The position numbers and the translations under genes are program-made. Below the pieces are notes generated by a model. The model was not told the DNA's origin, searched no databases, and saw only the letters and a list, made by a program, of their open reading frames with translations. This document shows positions 41,662 through 50,283 of a stretch of 50,419 nucleotides of DNA, piece by piece; position 1 is the stretch's first letter; each line of letters starts with the position of its first letter. The DNA is from an uncultured Alphaproteobacteria bacterium (GTDB lineage: Bacteria; Pseudomonadota; Alphaproteobacteria; RF32; CAG-239), in the NCBI GenBank assembly GCA_949282205.1, contig CASDOS010000042.1, positions 1 through 50,419 on the forward strand. The letters run 5' to 3'.

Positions 41662-42348
41662 ATGAAATTATCACAGCTTGCAAAGCAATTATCAGTGGAA
41701 ATATCTAAATAACAACAAAAATGTATTGATGATTTAGACTTGTGTTTTTTGAAAGAGGTTAATTTTGAAGAGAATGATGCATTTTGTTCTGGTTCTCCTA
41801 GGATATGGCGTCAGTTAGTATATGAAGAGATTATGTTAAATGAGGGAAGTTCTGATGTAGATATTTCTTATCACAGTATGAGAGAAAAAGTTAATATTAA
41901 ACTTTTACGGAGATTTGTAGAAAAAGCTCAAGAAGATGGACAGTATTTTAAGGTAGGTGATGGTAATCTTTTGATTCTTGCTCTTAACGTGGATGCTATG
42001 CATGGATATTATAAAAAAGATGAAATACAGAATGGCTTGATTACACCTATTTCTTATGTTTCTCATTGTGATGATGCTTTAGAGCATTATTTGTGTCGTA
42101 GTCATTTTTATTTGCAGGTGGAGCAAGGAGCGGTTGCGGTATTGGGAGGTGTTTCTTTAAGTGATTTACCTAATGATGATGAATTAGAGCATTTGTTTGA
42201 TGTATGTGGAGGGCATGGGCGGAAAATCTTATTTTATGCTTTTCCTACGCTAAGGTATAAATTAAAAGCAAAATATGATTTTATGAAGTATAAATGGCGT
42301 GATTGTTCTTGGTGTGTTATGAATGAGATTGAGGATATTTTGAGATAA
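41662..42348 (+). pseudogene. Orphan gene interrupted by an in-frame TAA
   Basis: GAAGGAG precedes an ATG at 41662 that encodes MKLSQLAKQLSVEISK and meets TAA at 41710-41712. The same frame then stays open for 211 codons to 42348 (QQKCIDDLDLCFLKEVNFEE...). So a 229-codon gene appears broken by one nonsense codon. Downstream initiation could occur at TTG 41740. The protein is unrecognised: soluble, acidic, cysteine-containing, with LIRRFVEKAQEDGQ-like helices and EQGAVAVLGGVSLSDLPNDD. The long intact remainder means the stop is recent, is read through, or the second part is translated alone. Confidence 0.55.
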
Positions 42349-42375
42349 GGCACCTCTGTGGTTAAAATATACTTA

Positions 42376-42406
42376 TTGACAAAAAAGTGAAAAAGTTGTA
42401 TATAAA
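42376..42406 (+). promoter_or_regulatory. Promoter of paralogue A
   Basis: TTGACA at 42376-42381, then TATATA at 42399-42404 (17-bp spacer) or TATAAA at 42401. The block through the start codon is repeated upstream of paralogue B. Confidence 0.7.
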
Positions 42407-42432
42407 TTCCGTAATTTAAAATTTATGATATT

Positions 42433-43074
42433 ATGATGAAAGATTTTTTTGCTTTGCTTGCGCAATTTGTGCAGGGAGGTAAGCAGTTAGAAAATGAGAG
42501 TGAGCAAGCTTCAACAAATGTTGCGGAGAAAATCGCATCGGTTCGAAAAAACGTAGGGGAATTTTTAAATATCCCTGAAGGGTTAGAGCTATCAGATTTT
42601 ATTGCTCCTCGCGCTAACGTAGCGATGGGGGAATTTAAAAATCTAATCTTGACCGCAAAAGATGCGGCGGATTGTTTCGCATACATGCTTCAGGTGCCGG
42701 AGATTTCTGAACAAGATGTTTCGCTGGTTTATTTGAAGCAGAATTTCAAAGAAAGTGCATACTTTGAAAATCTCGGTTATTGCTGGGTTTACAAGGAGTA
42801 TTACATTTCATTGAAAGAGTTCTGCGGATACGGTTTTTTTGACGCTCGCATGTATGAACAGCAGGCAGACAAAACTCTCTGTACCACATTGGTAATCAAG
42901 CCAGAGTATTATCTGGACTTGGTGATTGACAAGGGCAAAGTTAAACCTCGTTGCATTCGCTATTTCTTGTGGCATGAAAAGTACTATGAAAATAGTGAGG
43001 TGAAAACCTTTGCAGAAGATACAACGGTTGAAGAAGTATTGAAGAGTTGCGAGTATGTGAAGAAATTTGCATAA
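42433..43074 (+). CDS. Orphan protein, intact member (A) of a tandem paralogue pair
   Basis: This unrecognised 213-residue soluble protein has a helical N-terminus with KIASVRKNVGEFLN, then AKDAADCFAYMLQVPEISEQ, DVSLVYLKQNFKES, YCWVYKEYYISLKEF, YGFFDARMYE and a C-terminal KTFAEDTTVEEVLKSCEYVK helix. The neighbour at 43355 shares these blocks. A TTGACA promoter and an A/T leader ending ATT-ATG (no Shine-Dalgarno site) drive it. A hairpin terminator follows. The function is unknown. Confidence 0.7.
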   Translation: MMKDFFALLAQFVQGGKQLENESEQASTNVAEKIASVRKNVGEFLNIPEGLELSDFIAPRANVAMGEFKNLILTAKDAADCFAYMLQVPEISEQDVSLVYLKQNFKESAYFENLGYCWVYKEYYISLKEFCGYGFFDARMYEQQADKTLCTTLVIKPEYYLDLVIDKGKVKPRCIRYFLWHEKYYENSEVKTFAEDTTVEEVLKSCEYVKKFA

Positions 43075-43142
43075 TTCGTTTCATCTCTCTAAACTTAAAA
43101 TCTAAACTTAAAGCGGCAGTTAAAAACTGTCGCTTTTTTGTG
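43008..43142 (+). repeat. Near-identical 135-bp direct repeat, copy 1 (copy 2 at 43889-44023)
   Basis: The last codons and terminator of paralogue A recur 881 bp downstream with about three substitutions in 135 bp and no gap, far more alike than the rest of the two genes. Confidence 0.85.
43111..43139 (+). terminator. Terminator of paralogue A
   Basis: AAGCGGCAGT pairs with ACTGTCGCTT around TAAAA, then a T-run. Confidence 0.85.
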
Positions 43143-43298
43143 CTTGGTTTAATTGGGTGTCGTTAAAGCAAAAAATGGAATGTTAGTGATTGGAGATTAT
43201 TAAAAAATATTTCATCTTTTACTGAACGAAATAATAGTTTGTTTTACGGCAAAATTTCGGTGTTTAAGGAAAGGTCTTAGCGGTTGAAAAATTGAAAG

Positions 43299-43326
43299 TT
43301 GACAAAAAGTGAAAAAATGGTATAAA
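43299..43326 (+). promoter_or_regulatory. Promoter of paralogue B
   Basis: TTGACA at 43299-43304, 16-bp spacer, TATAAA at 43321-43326. From here to the ATG the sequence closely matches the region before paralogue A. Confidence 0.7.
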
Positions 43327-43354
43327 GATGCCGTAATTTAAAACTTATGATATT

Positions 43355-43804
43355 ATGATTAAAAAAATTATTACTTATTTTGCGCAGTTGGGACATAAGC
43401 TGTCAGCGGCTATGGAGGTTAAAGAGAAACTTCCTCGAAATGAGGAAGATAAAATCGCCAATGTTCGTCGACTTGTCGATGAATTTTTGGAGAAAAAATC
43501 TAAATCTAATGATCCGTGGCTACCATCTCCTCCTTGTGCTCATACTGTTATGGGACATTATGACATAGTTTTTTGGTCAGAATATGATGCGGCGAAATTT
43601 TTTGAGGAATTACTTCAAATTCCTGTTTCGAGGGAAGATGTTTCTGAGATTTGGCTGAAAGAAAAATTTTTAGGAACTAATTGTTCGGTTCATAATCGTT
43701 TAGGGCAATGTCTTGTTTATAAAGAGTATTACATTTCTCTAGATCGGCAAGAATATGGTTTCTTTGATTCTCGTATGTATGAGCCATCAGAACCATTTCT
43801 TTAG
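43355..43804 (+). pseudogene. Truncated tandem paralogue (B)
   Basis: This 149-residue product matches the N-terminal two thirds of paralogue A: KIANVRRLVDEFLE, EYDAAKFFEELLQIPVSRED, VSEIWLKEKF, QCLVYKEYYISL and YGFFDSRMYE. It then stops at TAG-type sequence after SEPFL. The missing C-terminus reappears downstream at 43884-43955, so the gene has lost or scrambled about 55 codons. The truncated form may still be translated. The start is SD-less with ATT-ATG. Confidence 0.65.
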
Positions 43805-43883
43805 TTAAAGCAAAAAATTACGTTTTGTCGTATTGGGGATTTTGTTTCTTTTGATGTGAAAGGTATGTGCTGACGTCTTGGTT

Positions 43884-43955
43884 AAACTCTTTGCAGAAGA
43901 TACAACGGTTGAGGAAGTATTGAAGAGTTGCGATTATGTGAAGAAATTTGCATAA
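43884..43955 (+). pseudogene. C-terminal remnant of paralogue B
   Basis: The frame encodes KLFAEDTTVEEVLKSCDYVK then KFA and TAA, almost the same as the end of paralogue A. It is cut off from the upstream part by stops, including TGA at 43857. Confidence 0.75.
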
Positions 43956-44023
43956 TTCGTTTCACCTCTCTAAACTTAAAATCTAAACTTAAAGCGGCAG
44001 TTAAAAACTGTCGCTTTTTTGTG
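43889..44023 (+). repeat. Near-identical 135-bp direct repeat, copy 2
   Basis: Partner of 43008-43142. It contains the end of the remnant and a second copy of the terminator at about 43992-44020. Confidence 0.85.
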
Positions 44024-44119
44024 TTGGCGGATATGTGAAAGTGGATTTTTGTTTTACGCTTTATTTATCTTTTTACGATAGGATTGGCCTATTCTTAAAA
44101 GTTTTAGAGAGGTGAGGAT

Positions 44120-45070
44120 ATGTTTAAGCCGAGACAACTGGATAGATTGGTGGCCGCAGGGATTATTACGCCAACGCAAAAATTGCAGATTTTGGATTTT
44201 GATAATGATAATGGGAGGACTTGGCTTTATCGCGCGCTTATGATATTGGGGATTTTTACGCTTGGTGTGGGCATGATTTCTATTGTGGCGGCTAATTGGC
44301 AAGATATCAGTGATATGCTCAAATTGGCGGCTATGTTTATCCTTTTGCTCTTTGTTGCAGGCGGAACACTCTATTATTTGAAACAAAATAAAATGAAAAT
44401 AGCCGAAAAATGGGCGCTGAGTGAGTTTCTTTTCTCTGGGGCGTCAATCGGCTTGATTATTCAGGTGTTTCAACTCAGCGGCGGAAAAATATATGCTCCG
44501 TTGGGTGTTTGGGCGGCGATGACCTTTTCACTCTTGTTTGTATCGAAACAAAAGTTGATTTCTTATTTCTGGATGCCGCTGTTTTTGGCGTGGATTGTTT
44601 GTTGGGTTGGCGATATTTGGTGGAATATCTTTGAATCTTTTGATTGCGTTTTGCTCTTCTTTATTGCTTTGGTTGCTATCGGAAAAATGCTCGATTGGTG
44701 GAAACCTAATTTCTCCGGCGGAGATGTCCTTTTTCGCGAGGCGTTGGTTTGTTTGTATTTGCTATTGGCCTTTTATATCATTTCTGCCGGATTTGATTAT
44801 TACGGCGGATTGACTACACTCTTTAGGGCGTTTTTATATGTCGGAATTTTGGCGGCGTGCTTTGCTAAATTTAAACAGTATAGAATCGTACGTTCTTTTG
44901 TTAAATTGGCGGGGTTGGCTGTTGTGATGCTCTATGTTAATTTTGGGGAGCGTTTCGGCTTATTCGAAACCGGTATCGGGTTGGTGATAAGCGGTGTTTT
45001 GCTTATTGGGGCGCTTGTCTTTGTGCCTAAATTTATACGTCGTGTCTTGAAGGAGAAAATTCATGCTTAA
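44120..45070 (+). CDS. DUF2157 membrane protein
   Basis: This 316-residue protein begins with the soluble DUF2157 head (FKPRQLDRLVAAGIITPTQK) and continues with about nine hydrophobic helices, starting with the signature GIFTLGVGMISIVAANWQDI. The family has no known activity. It overlaps the GDYXXLXY gene by eight bases and has GAGGTGAGG upstream. In many bacteria the pair comes with a DUF4401 gene; here that partner is absent. Confidence 0.88.
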   Translation: MFKPRQLDRLVAAGIITPTQKLQILDFDNDNGRTWLYRALMILGIFTLGVGMISIVAANWQDISDMLKLAAMFILLLFVAGGTLYYLKQNKMKIAEKWALSEFLFSGASIGLIIQVFQLSGGKIYAPLGVWAAMTFSLLFVSKQKLISYFWMPLFLAWIVCWVGDIWWNIFESFDCVLLFFIALVAIGKMLDWWKPNFSGGDVLFREALVCLYLLLAFYIISAGFDYYGGLTTLFRAFLYVGILAACFAKFKQYRIVRSFVKLAGLAVVMLYVNFGERFGLFETGIGLVISGVLLIGALVFVPKFIRRVLKEKIHA

Positions 45071-45470
45071 AAATTTGCGGAATTATGTTGTCGTATTTGT
45101 TCCGGCTGTTTTGTTTGTCGTGTTTTGCGGGTACTTCTTATTGCAAATTGCTTTAGGCGCGGAAGTTAAAGTTCGTATTCAGGGGTATGACCCGAGAGAT
45201 TTGTTGGCCGGACATTATATTCGCTATTCTATTGATTGGGAGAATACCGATTGTTCGCAATTCTCAAATAAAATCTGTCCGCAAAAAGATTTTGAGCAAA
45301 GTTATAAATTTTATGTACCTCAGGAAATGGCGATTGTTTTAGAGCGAGAAATTCGTAATATTCAAAATCAGGCGGAAATCGTTTTTTCTTATCAATACGG
45401 CAAAAAACCGATTGCTCTGCAATTACTGATTAACGGGAAAAGTTTTAAAGGTAAAAATATTCGTTTTTAA
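45063..45470 (+). CDS. GDYXXLXY-domain protein
   Basis: This 135-residue protein has one N-terminal helix (VVVFVPAVLFVVFCGYFLLQIAL) and a periplasmic-type domain with YDPRDLLAGHYIRYSIDW, a variant of the family motif. GGAGA precedes the ATG, which lies inside the DUF2157 gene, so the two are co-translated. The function is unknown; the constant pairing suggests a membrane complex. Confidence 0.85.
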   Translation: MLKNLRNYVVVFVPAVLFVVFCGYFLLQIALGAEVKVRIQGYDPRDLLAGHYIRYSIDWENTDCSQFSNKICPQKDFEQSYKFYVPQEMAIVLEREIRNIQNQAEIVFSYQYGKKPIALQLLINGKSFKGKNIRF

Positions 45471-45492
45471 TGTGGTTTGAGGCGGACTTCTT

Positions 45493-46704
45493 ATGTTGAA
45501 ATCGTCAAACTCAATTATTTTATTCCTTACGGCGCAGACCATCTCATTACTTGGTTCTTTGGTGGTACAGTTCGCGATTGTGTGGTATGTGACGTTGGTT
45601 ACGGAATCGGCGACAATGTTGGCGGTTTCGGCTATATCGGGCTTCTTACCGCAACTTGCCGTATCTATGCTTGCCGGGGTGTGGATTGATAAATATGACC
45701 GCAAAAAAGTGATTATTGCGGCGGATGTCTTTACGGCACTGTTGACAACGGGACTTGCGGTTTTGTTTTATTTTCAAAAAGAGACAATGCCGATTATTTT
45801 TGCGGTTTTGGCTTGTCGCGCATTGGCTACCGGGGTGCAAATGCCGGCGGTTAATGCGCTTATTCCGCAAATTGTCGAAAAAAAAAGTTTGATGCGTATT
45901 AACGGTATTAACAGTGCGCTTAATTCATCAATGATGTTAAGTGCGCCACTATTGGGTGGGCTGTTGCTTAATTATGTTTCGTTTACGGTGGTTCTTTTTT
46001 CGGATATTATTACTGCGGTTGTCGGTGTGTCTATTTTGATGATAATTAAGATTGAACCTCTTATTCAAAATTTGCAAACTGATTTTCGGATAAAACTCTG
46101 GTGGCAAAATACTGTTACGGCGGTTCGACAAGGATGGGGGTATCTTCATGAAAATCCTTTAATCAAAAAAGTGCTTTTTTTCCAGTTTGTTATTTTATTT
46201 TTGATTAGTCCGTCGGCTTTCTTAAATCCGTTGTTGGTTAGTAAAACTTTTGGCGGTGATGTTAATTTGCTCAGCTACGCAGAGGCTGTTTACAGCTTGG
46301 GGATGGTTGTTGGTGGCGCGATTGTTGTGGGGTTAAATCGAGTGCGTTATAAGTTGCGCATTATGTTGATTGCGGCGATTTTGTATGGCGGATGCATGAT
46401 AGCTTTAGGAATGGCTGAGATATTTGTTTTTTATCTGATGGTTAATTTTATCGCAGGAGTTGTTGTGCCTTGTTATAATGCTCCCGTTACAACCTTAATT
46501 CAGGAAAAAGTGGCTTTGCCCTATCAGGGGAGAATTTTTGCTTTTCTGCAATTTGTTACGGCGGCGGCTCTTCCTTTGGGGATTGCTATTTTCAGTCTGC
46601 CGGCAAATCTTTACGGGGTTGATAAAGTATTTGTTATCAATGGAGTTTTGTGCGGCGTTTCTGCTTTTATTGCGGGGAGATTATTCTTTAAAAAGCAGTA
46701 TTGA
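45493..46704 (+). CDS. MFS exporter (MFS_3 type)
   Basis: This 403-residue transporter has twelve predicted helices. It shows the family loop AGVWIDKYDRKKVIIAADVF (motif A between helices 2 and 3), LACRALATGVQMPAVNALIP and SAPLLGGLLLNYV. Relatives export macrolides or siderophores such as enterobactin; the substrate here is unknown. It starts 22 bp after the GDYXXLXY gene with a weak ribosome-binding site. Its end overlaps the convergent HAD gene by 24 bp. Confidence 0.88.
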   Translation: MLKSSNSIILFLTAQTISLLGSLVVQFAIVWYVTLVTESATMLAVSAISGFLPQLAVSMLAGVWIDKYDRKKVIIAADVFTALLTTGLAVLFYFQKETMPIIFAVLACRALATGVQMPAVNALIPQIVEKKSLMRINGINSALNSSMMLSAPLLGGLLLNYVSFTVVLFSDIITAVVGVSILMIIKIEPLIQNLQTDFRIKLWWQNTVTAVRQGWGYLHENPLIKKVLFFQFVILFLISPSAFLNPLLVSKTFGGDVNLLSYAEAVYSLGMVVGGAIVVGLNRVRYKLRIMLIAAILYGGCMIALGMAEIFVFYLMVNFIAGVVVPCYNAPVTTLIQEKVALPYQGRIFAFLQFVTAAALPLGIAIFSLPANLYGVDKVFVINGVLCGVSAFIAGRLFFKKQY

Positions 46705-47316
46705 TTTTATATCGGCTAAAATTGTGGCGCGATTAAATATGATACCATTTATACCAAGCTCTTGCGCAGCAGTTACGTTTTTTGATTTGTCATCTATAAA
46801 TAAGAGATGCGTGTATGGAACGTTGAGCGTGTTTTTTACGGCTTCATATATTCGATAATTCGGTTTTAATAGGCCTAGTTTGTATGAGGTAAAAGTGTGT
46901 TCCGGTTTTGCAATTCCTTTTCCGGTATCGCTTAATATCGGCAGGGCGTTTGATAGCAAACAGATGGTAATCTTATGTTGTCTTAAAAATGTTATTGCTT
47001 CTTTAGTTTCGGTAAAGCGCTCACCACAGCCCTGGTGTAATGCTTGATTTATTGAATCGGCTATTGAGGGGGTATATTCTACATGGCAAAAGAGGCATAA
47101 ATCTTTGATAAATTCTTCGGTTGTCTGTTCGCCTTTCATATAGGGATTGTAATTATAATGCAACGGATTAGCGTTGTTTTGATATTCTTCTAACGCGTAA
47201 GTTTTCGTTTGTAATAATTCTTTTAGCGGATTTAGCGTGAATGGATAAATTACTTGACCGACGTCAAATATTGCATATTGTATCTTGGATGTGTTTGGGG
47301 CGATTGTGTTATTCAT
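46681..47316 (-). CDS. HAD-superfamily phosphatase
   Basis: This 211-residue hydrolase shows the four HAD motifs: FDVGQVIYP (nucleophile Asp; the second acid is replaced by Gln), LLSNALP, the LLKPNYRIYE lysine and LLFIDDKSKNVTAA. The pattern resembles YihX-type sugar phosphatases (subfamily IA, FDLGNV). A helical cap is inserted after motif I. Since the second aspartate of motif I is missing, activity should be tested before it is called a phosphatase. AAAGG precedes the start. Confidence 0.85.
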   Translation of the reverse strand: MNNTIAPNTSKIQYAIFDVGQVIYPFTLNPLKELLQTKTYALEEYQNNANPLHYNYNPYMKGEQTTEEFIKDLCLFCHVEYTPSIADSINQALHQGCGERFTETKEAITFLRQHKITICLLSNALPILSDTGKGIAKPEHTFTSYKLGLLKPNYRIYEAVKNTLNVPYTHLLFIDDKSKNVTAAQELGINGIIFNRATILADIKSILLFKE

Positions 47317-47418
47317 TTTTGTTGCCTTTCTGTGGTTCTTGGTGCTTATGTTATAGTCTATGAAGAAATTTGAAAAGCAAAATTAATCGAAAGTTTTATC
47401 GAGAAGCTGTAATATAGG

Positions 47419-47455
47419 AAAAAATGCCGCTTATCTTATAAGGTAAGGCGGCATT
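47419..47455 (-). terminator. Terminator of the 145-residue orphan gene
   Basis: On the minus strand AATGCCGC pairs with GCGGCATT and a T-run follows. Confidence 0.7.
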
Positions 47456-47473
47456 AAAAAGTTTTTTATCTTT

Positions 47474-47911
47474 TTATAATTCGTTCAAGTCTATAATCAG
47501 GCGAATATAACATGAACGATAGTTGGAAAGAAAGTTTTGCAACGTTCGTTCTTCATCTTCTCCGAAAGTGTCAATTCTGGATATTGTCTGTCCTTTGTTT
47601 GACCGCTCTTCTTTTTTTAGTATCGATAAAGCATCGGTTACTAACGGGAAAACTTCTTTCAATTTTGCAAAGTCCTCTTTTTCCGGATAATAAACCGGTA
47701 ATCCGGTCAGATTTCGTACTGTTTGTAAAAATACCTCCGGCAAGCATTTATCTGTTGGTATTTTAACCAGTAACCACGCTTTTTGTTCAATGCAAATAGC
47801 AAGTTTGGTATCTTCCGGAGATAATGTTTCTTTTTGTACAAAGTTTCCTTTGGGGGTTCTTACCAAAATCTTTAACGGAAACTGAGGCGCATTTGTCTTT
47901 TTTTGTTCCAT
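47474..47911 (-). CDS. Hypothetical protein
   Basis: This unrecognised 145-residue soluble protein has a beta-rich N-terminal half (FPLKILVRTPKGNFVQKE, LAICIEQKAWLLVKI) and a helical, charged C-terminal half ending YIRLIIDLNEL. It has no signal peptide. The leader is A/T-rich and ends ATT-ATG without a Shine-Dalgarno site, and the first residues (MEQKK) resemble those of other SD-less genes here. Confidence 0.65.
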   Translation of the reverse strand: MEQKKTNAPQFPLKILVRTPKGNFVQKETLSPEDTKLAICIEQKAWLLVKIPTDKCLPEVFLQTVRNLTGLPVYYPEKEDFAKLKEVFPLVTDALSILKKEERSNKGQTISRIDTFGEDEERTLQNFLSNYRSCYIRLIIDLNEL

Positions 47912-47954
47912 AATAGTTAATGTTTAAGTTCATAAAAATAGTTTATTCTCTTCA

Positions 47955-47983
47955 TTGATAGGTGTTTTTGTATTTTAAGTCAA
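47955..47983 (-). promoter_or_regulatory. Promoter of the 145-residue orphan gene
   Basis: On the minus strand TTGACT, 17-bp spacer, TATCAA. It leaves a leader of about 37 nt. Confidence 0.5.
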
Positions 47984-48024
47984 TAGAAAATATTTTTTTT
48001 ATGATAGTCAACTGTTGTATATTA

Positions 48025-49560
48025 TTAACGCTCGTTTTGGGCAAAGGTGTTTAGGAGAGTCGCGGTATCCATCATTTTTCGCTTTTTTTGTATGTTATTG
48101 ATTATATCTTGATATTTTACGGCAGTTTTGCTGATACGCGTGAAATCTTTTAAATCCGCCGGAGTTAGTGTATTCCATGCTTTTTGAATCTGATCTTTGG
48201 CGTTTTTGCTAAGCTCATCAAAGCTCTCCGGCAATAAACCTATCATCTTTAGATAAAATGATTTATTCGCATATTCGTTTGGGGCGGTGGTGAAAGTTGT
48301 GGCGCCATCAAATGCTTCATAACTCTCTACTATGTAGTTTTTTTTGATGGTATCAATGGAGTGCTGATACTTGTCATCTTCATAATCCGGTTTGCGGTGT
48401 AGCCCACGGGCATTGTCGTCTAACCATTGAACTTTGCGCATTAGATACATGTTACTTTGGTGGACGGCGTTGCGGTGTATTTGCAAACATAATTCTTTTT
48501 TTTCATCTCGCTGTTTCTTTAATTGTTGCAGTTTTTGACGTGTGTTGGGATTTTTGTTTTTGCTTTTTTGTTCTGTGCTTTTTAGAGCTTGGTATTTGGC
48601 TTCTAAAATTCGGTATTCTTCATAGGCCGCATGGGAACGGATGTGCGCAAAAAACATTAGTGTTTGTTTGAATTGAAATTCGATATAAAAACTTTTTTCC
48701 GTTTGCGGAATGGTGATTTTGGCAAGTTTCTTTATATCAAAATAGTTACGCGAATTTTCACTTAAATTCTTTTTGTAGAGGTTTCTTTCTCCTTTTTCGA
48801 AGGAGATGTAACTCGGAAATTTTTTTTCTAATTCCTTGATTATTTCTTCTAGGTCATTCGGGTATTTTGAGGTTATGGATAGCCTGTATATGTCGTGCGG
48901 GAGTATGTCTTTTTTGGCGATGTTTAATAATGCTTTTGACGTGTTCGGTTCATCAAATAATTCGTTTAATTTAGAAGCTGTCGGACAGATAGTTGTGGAT
49001 GTTTGGTTATTTAGTACGGGAAACGGCAATTCAGGTTCTTCTTCAGGATTGAAATCAGATTCTTCTGTAAATTTAGTCAGATTTTGTTCTCTTTCACTAT
49101 CATACTCGCGGCGACATTCCGAAATCATTTTTTCTACTGTGCGCATTTCGCTTTTTATCGGGGGACATATTACAAATACATCATTGCACTCATTGTTTAT
49201 GTAATGAAGCATCGATGTTGAACAGGGGGCTAAAACTTCGGTTGAATAACTTATCTGACGACCATTTTTGTCGGTTTCTATGCTCCCGTCTTTAAGATCT
49301 ATATTATAGATAAATTCAGGAAAGCCCGGTTTATTCGGTGTGGAAAATCCAGATACGATGGCTTCGTATATTAGGCGGTATTTTTCCATGGTGTCGGTAT
49401 AATATTCTTTGAGTTGCTCAAATTCTCGGGAACTTAAAAATGATAGTTCTTCCTTTTTTTCTTCTAAGAAATTTTGCGCGTCTATATCGTTGTTTTTTTG
49501 TACAATGTCTATTCCGCCAGAATCCAAATTTACTAATTGGTCCAGGGTGTATGTTTTCAT
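48025..49560 (-). CDS. Large soluble protein, possibly RelA/SpoT-like nucleotidyltransferase
   Basis: This 511-residue protein is soluble and highly charged, with a long coiled segment near residues 325-365 (KSKNKNPNTRQKLQQLKKQR). Residues about 215-330 recall an alarmone synthetase domain: DIYRLSITSKYPNDLEEII resembles D..R..i....dD...i, and NYFDIKKLAKITI, SFYIEFQFKQ and HIRSHAAYEEYRI resemble the GYrsiH, iEiQiRT and H..YK steps. Several expected residues are absent, so the link is a suggestion by eye. AGGAG precedes the ATG, unlike the SD-less orphans. No antitoxin-like gene is adjacent. Confidence 0.55.
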   Translation of the reverse strand: MKTYTLDQLVNLDSGGIDIVQKNNDIDAQNFLEEKKEELSFLSSREFEQLKEYYTDTMEKYRLIYEAIVSGFSTPNKPGFPEFIYNIDLKDGSIETDKNGRQISYSTEVLAPCSTSMLHYINNECNDVFVICPPIKSEMRTVEKMISECRREYDSEREQNLTKFTEESDFNPEEEPELPFPVLNNQTSTTICPTASKLNELFDEPNTSKALLNIAKKDILPHDIYRLSITSKYPNDLEEIIKELEKKFPSYISFEKGERNLYKKNLSENSRNYFDIKKLAKITIPQTEKSFYIEFQFKQTLMFFAHIRSHAAYEEYRILEAKYQALKSTEQKSKNKNPNTRQKLQQLKKQRDEKKELCLQIHRNAVHQSNMYLMRKVQWLDDNARGLHRKPDYEDDKYQHSIDTIKKNYIVESYEAFDGATTFTTAPNEYANKSFYLKMIGLLPESFDELSKNAKDQIQKAWNTLTPADLKDFTRISKTAVKYQDIINNIQKKRKMMDTATLLNTFAQNER

Positions 49561-49648
49561 TTTTTAGTCTCCTGAATTTTGTTTGCTAATTTGATAAGTT
49601 TAGCACGCCTTTCTTTAGATGGCAATGTATTTTTCTTTTATTTTTTTC

Positions 49649-49677
49649 TTGACAAAAAATGTGACAAAGCGTATTTT
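49649..49677 (+). promoter_or_regulatory. ppa promoter
   Basis: TTGACA at 49649-49654, 17-bp spacer, TATTTT at 49672-49677. Confidence 0.7.
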
Positions 49678-49712
49678 CTTTCTTGTTTTTTTAGCTTTTT
49701 AGGAGATTTGTT

Positions 49713-50249
49713 ATGCATCCGTGGCATCAGGTAAAACATTATTCGCAATTTCCAAATATCATTCCGGCTATTATTGAAGTGCCGAAAGGTTCACAGGTTA
49801 AGTATGAACTTGATAAAGAAAGCGGTTTGGTTAAAGTGGATCGTATTCTCTATTCGTCCGTGCACTATCCCGCGAATTATGGTTTTATTCCTCAAACATA
49901 TTGCGAAGATAATGACCCGCTTGATATTTTAGTATTGGGACAGGAAGCCATCGTTCCTCTTTCTATTATGAGGGCCAGACCTATCGGTGTTATGAAAATG
50001 ATTGATTGCGGGGAAGCTGATGATAAAATTATCGCTATTCATGAAGACGATCCTGAATATAATGTCTTTACAGATATTGCGCAACTTCCGCCTCATATCT
50101 TGAAGATGTTGCAACGCTTTTTTGAGGATTATAAAGTCTTGGAGAAAAAACAGGTTACCATAGAAAAGTTTTTGGGACCTGATGAGGCTAAAAAGTTAAT
50201 CGAAGATGCTCGCGATGCTTATGAAGAAAAATTTGGCGGAAAATTTTAG
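49713..50249 (+). CDS. ppa: Inorganic pyrophosphatase (family I)
   Basis: This 178-residue enzyme hydrolyses the pyrophosphate released by polymer synthesis. The family I site is complete: [42 protein letters not shown] with the three metal-binding aspartates, and a [18 protein letters not shown] strand. AGGAG lies upstream of the ATG. It is a single gene with its own promoter. Confidence 0.97.
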   Translation: MHPWHQVKHYSQFPNIIPAIIEVPKGSQVKYELDKESGLVKVDRILYSSVHYPANYGFIPQTYCEDNDPLDILVLGQEAIVPLSIMRARPIGVMKMIDCGEADDKIIAIHEDDPEYNVFTDIAQLPPHILKMLQRFFEDYKVLEKKQVTIEKFLGPDEAKKLIEDARDAYEEKFGGKF

Positions 50250-50283
50250 TCGTTGGTTTTGGTATCCCCGCTCTTAAATGATC

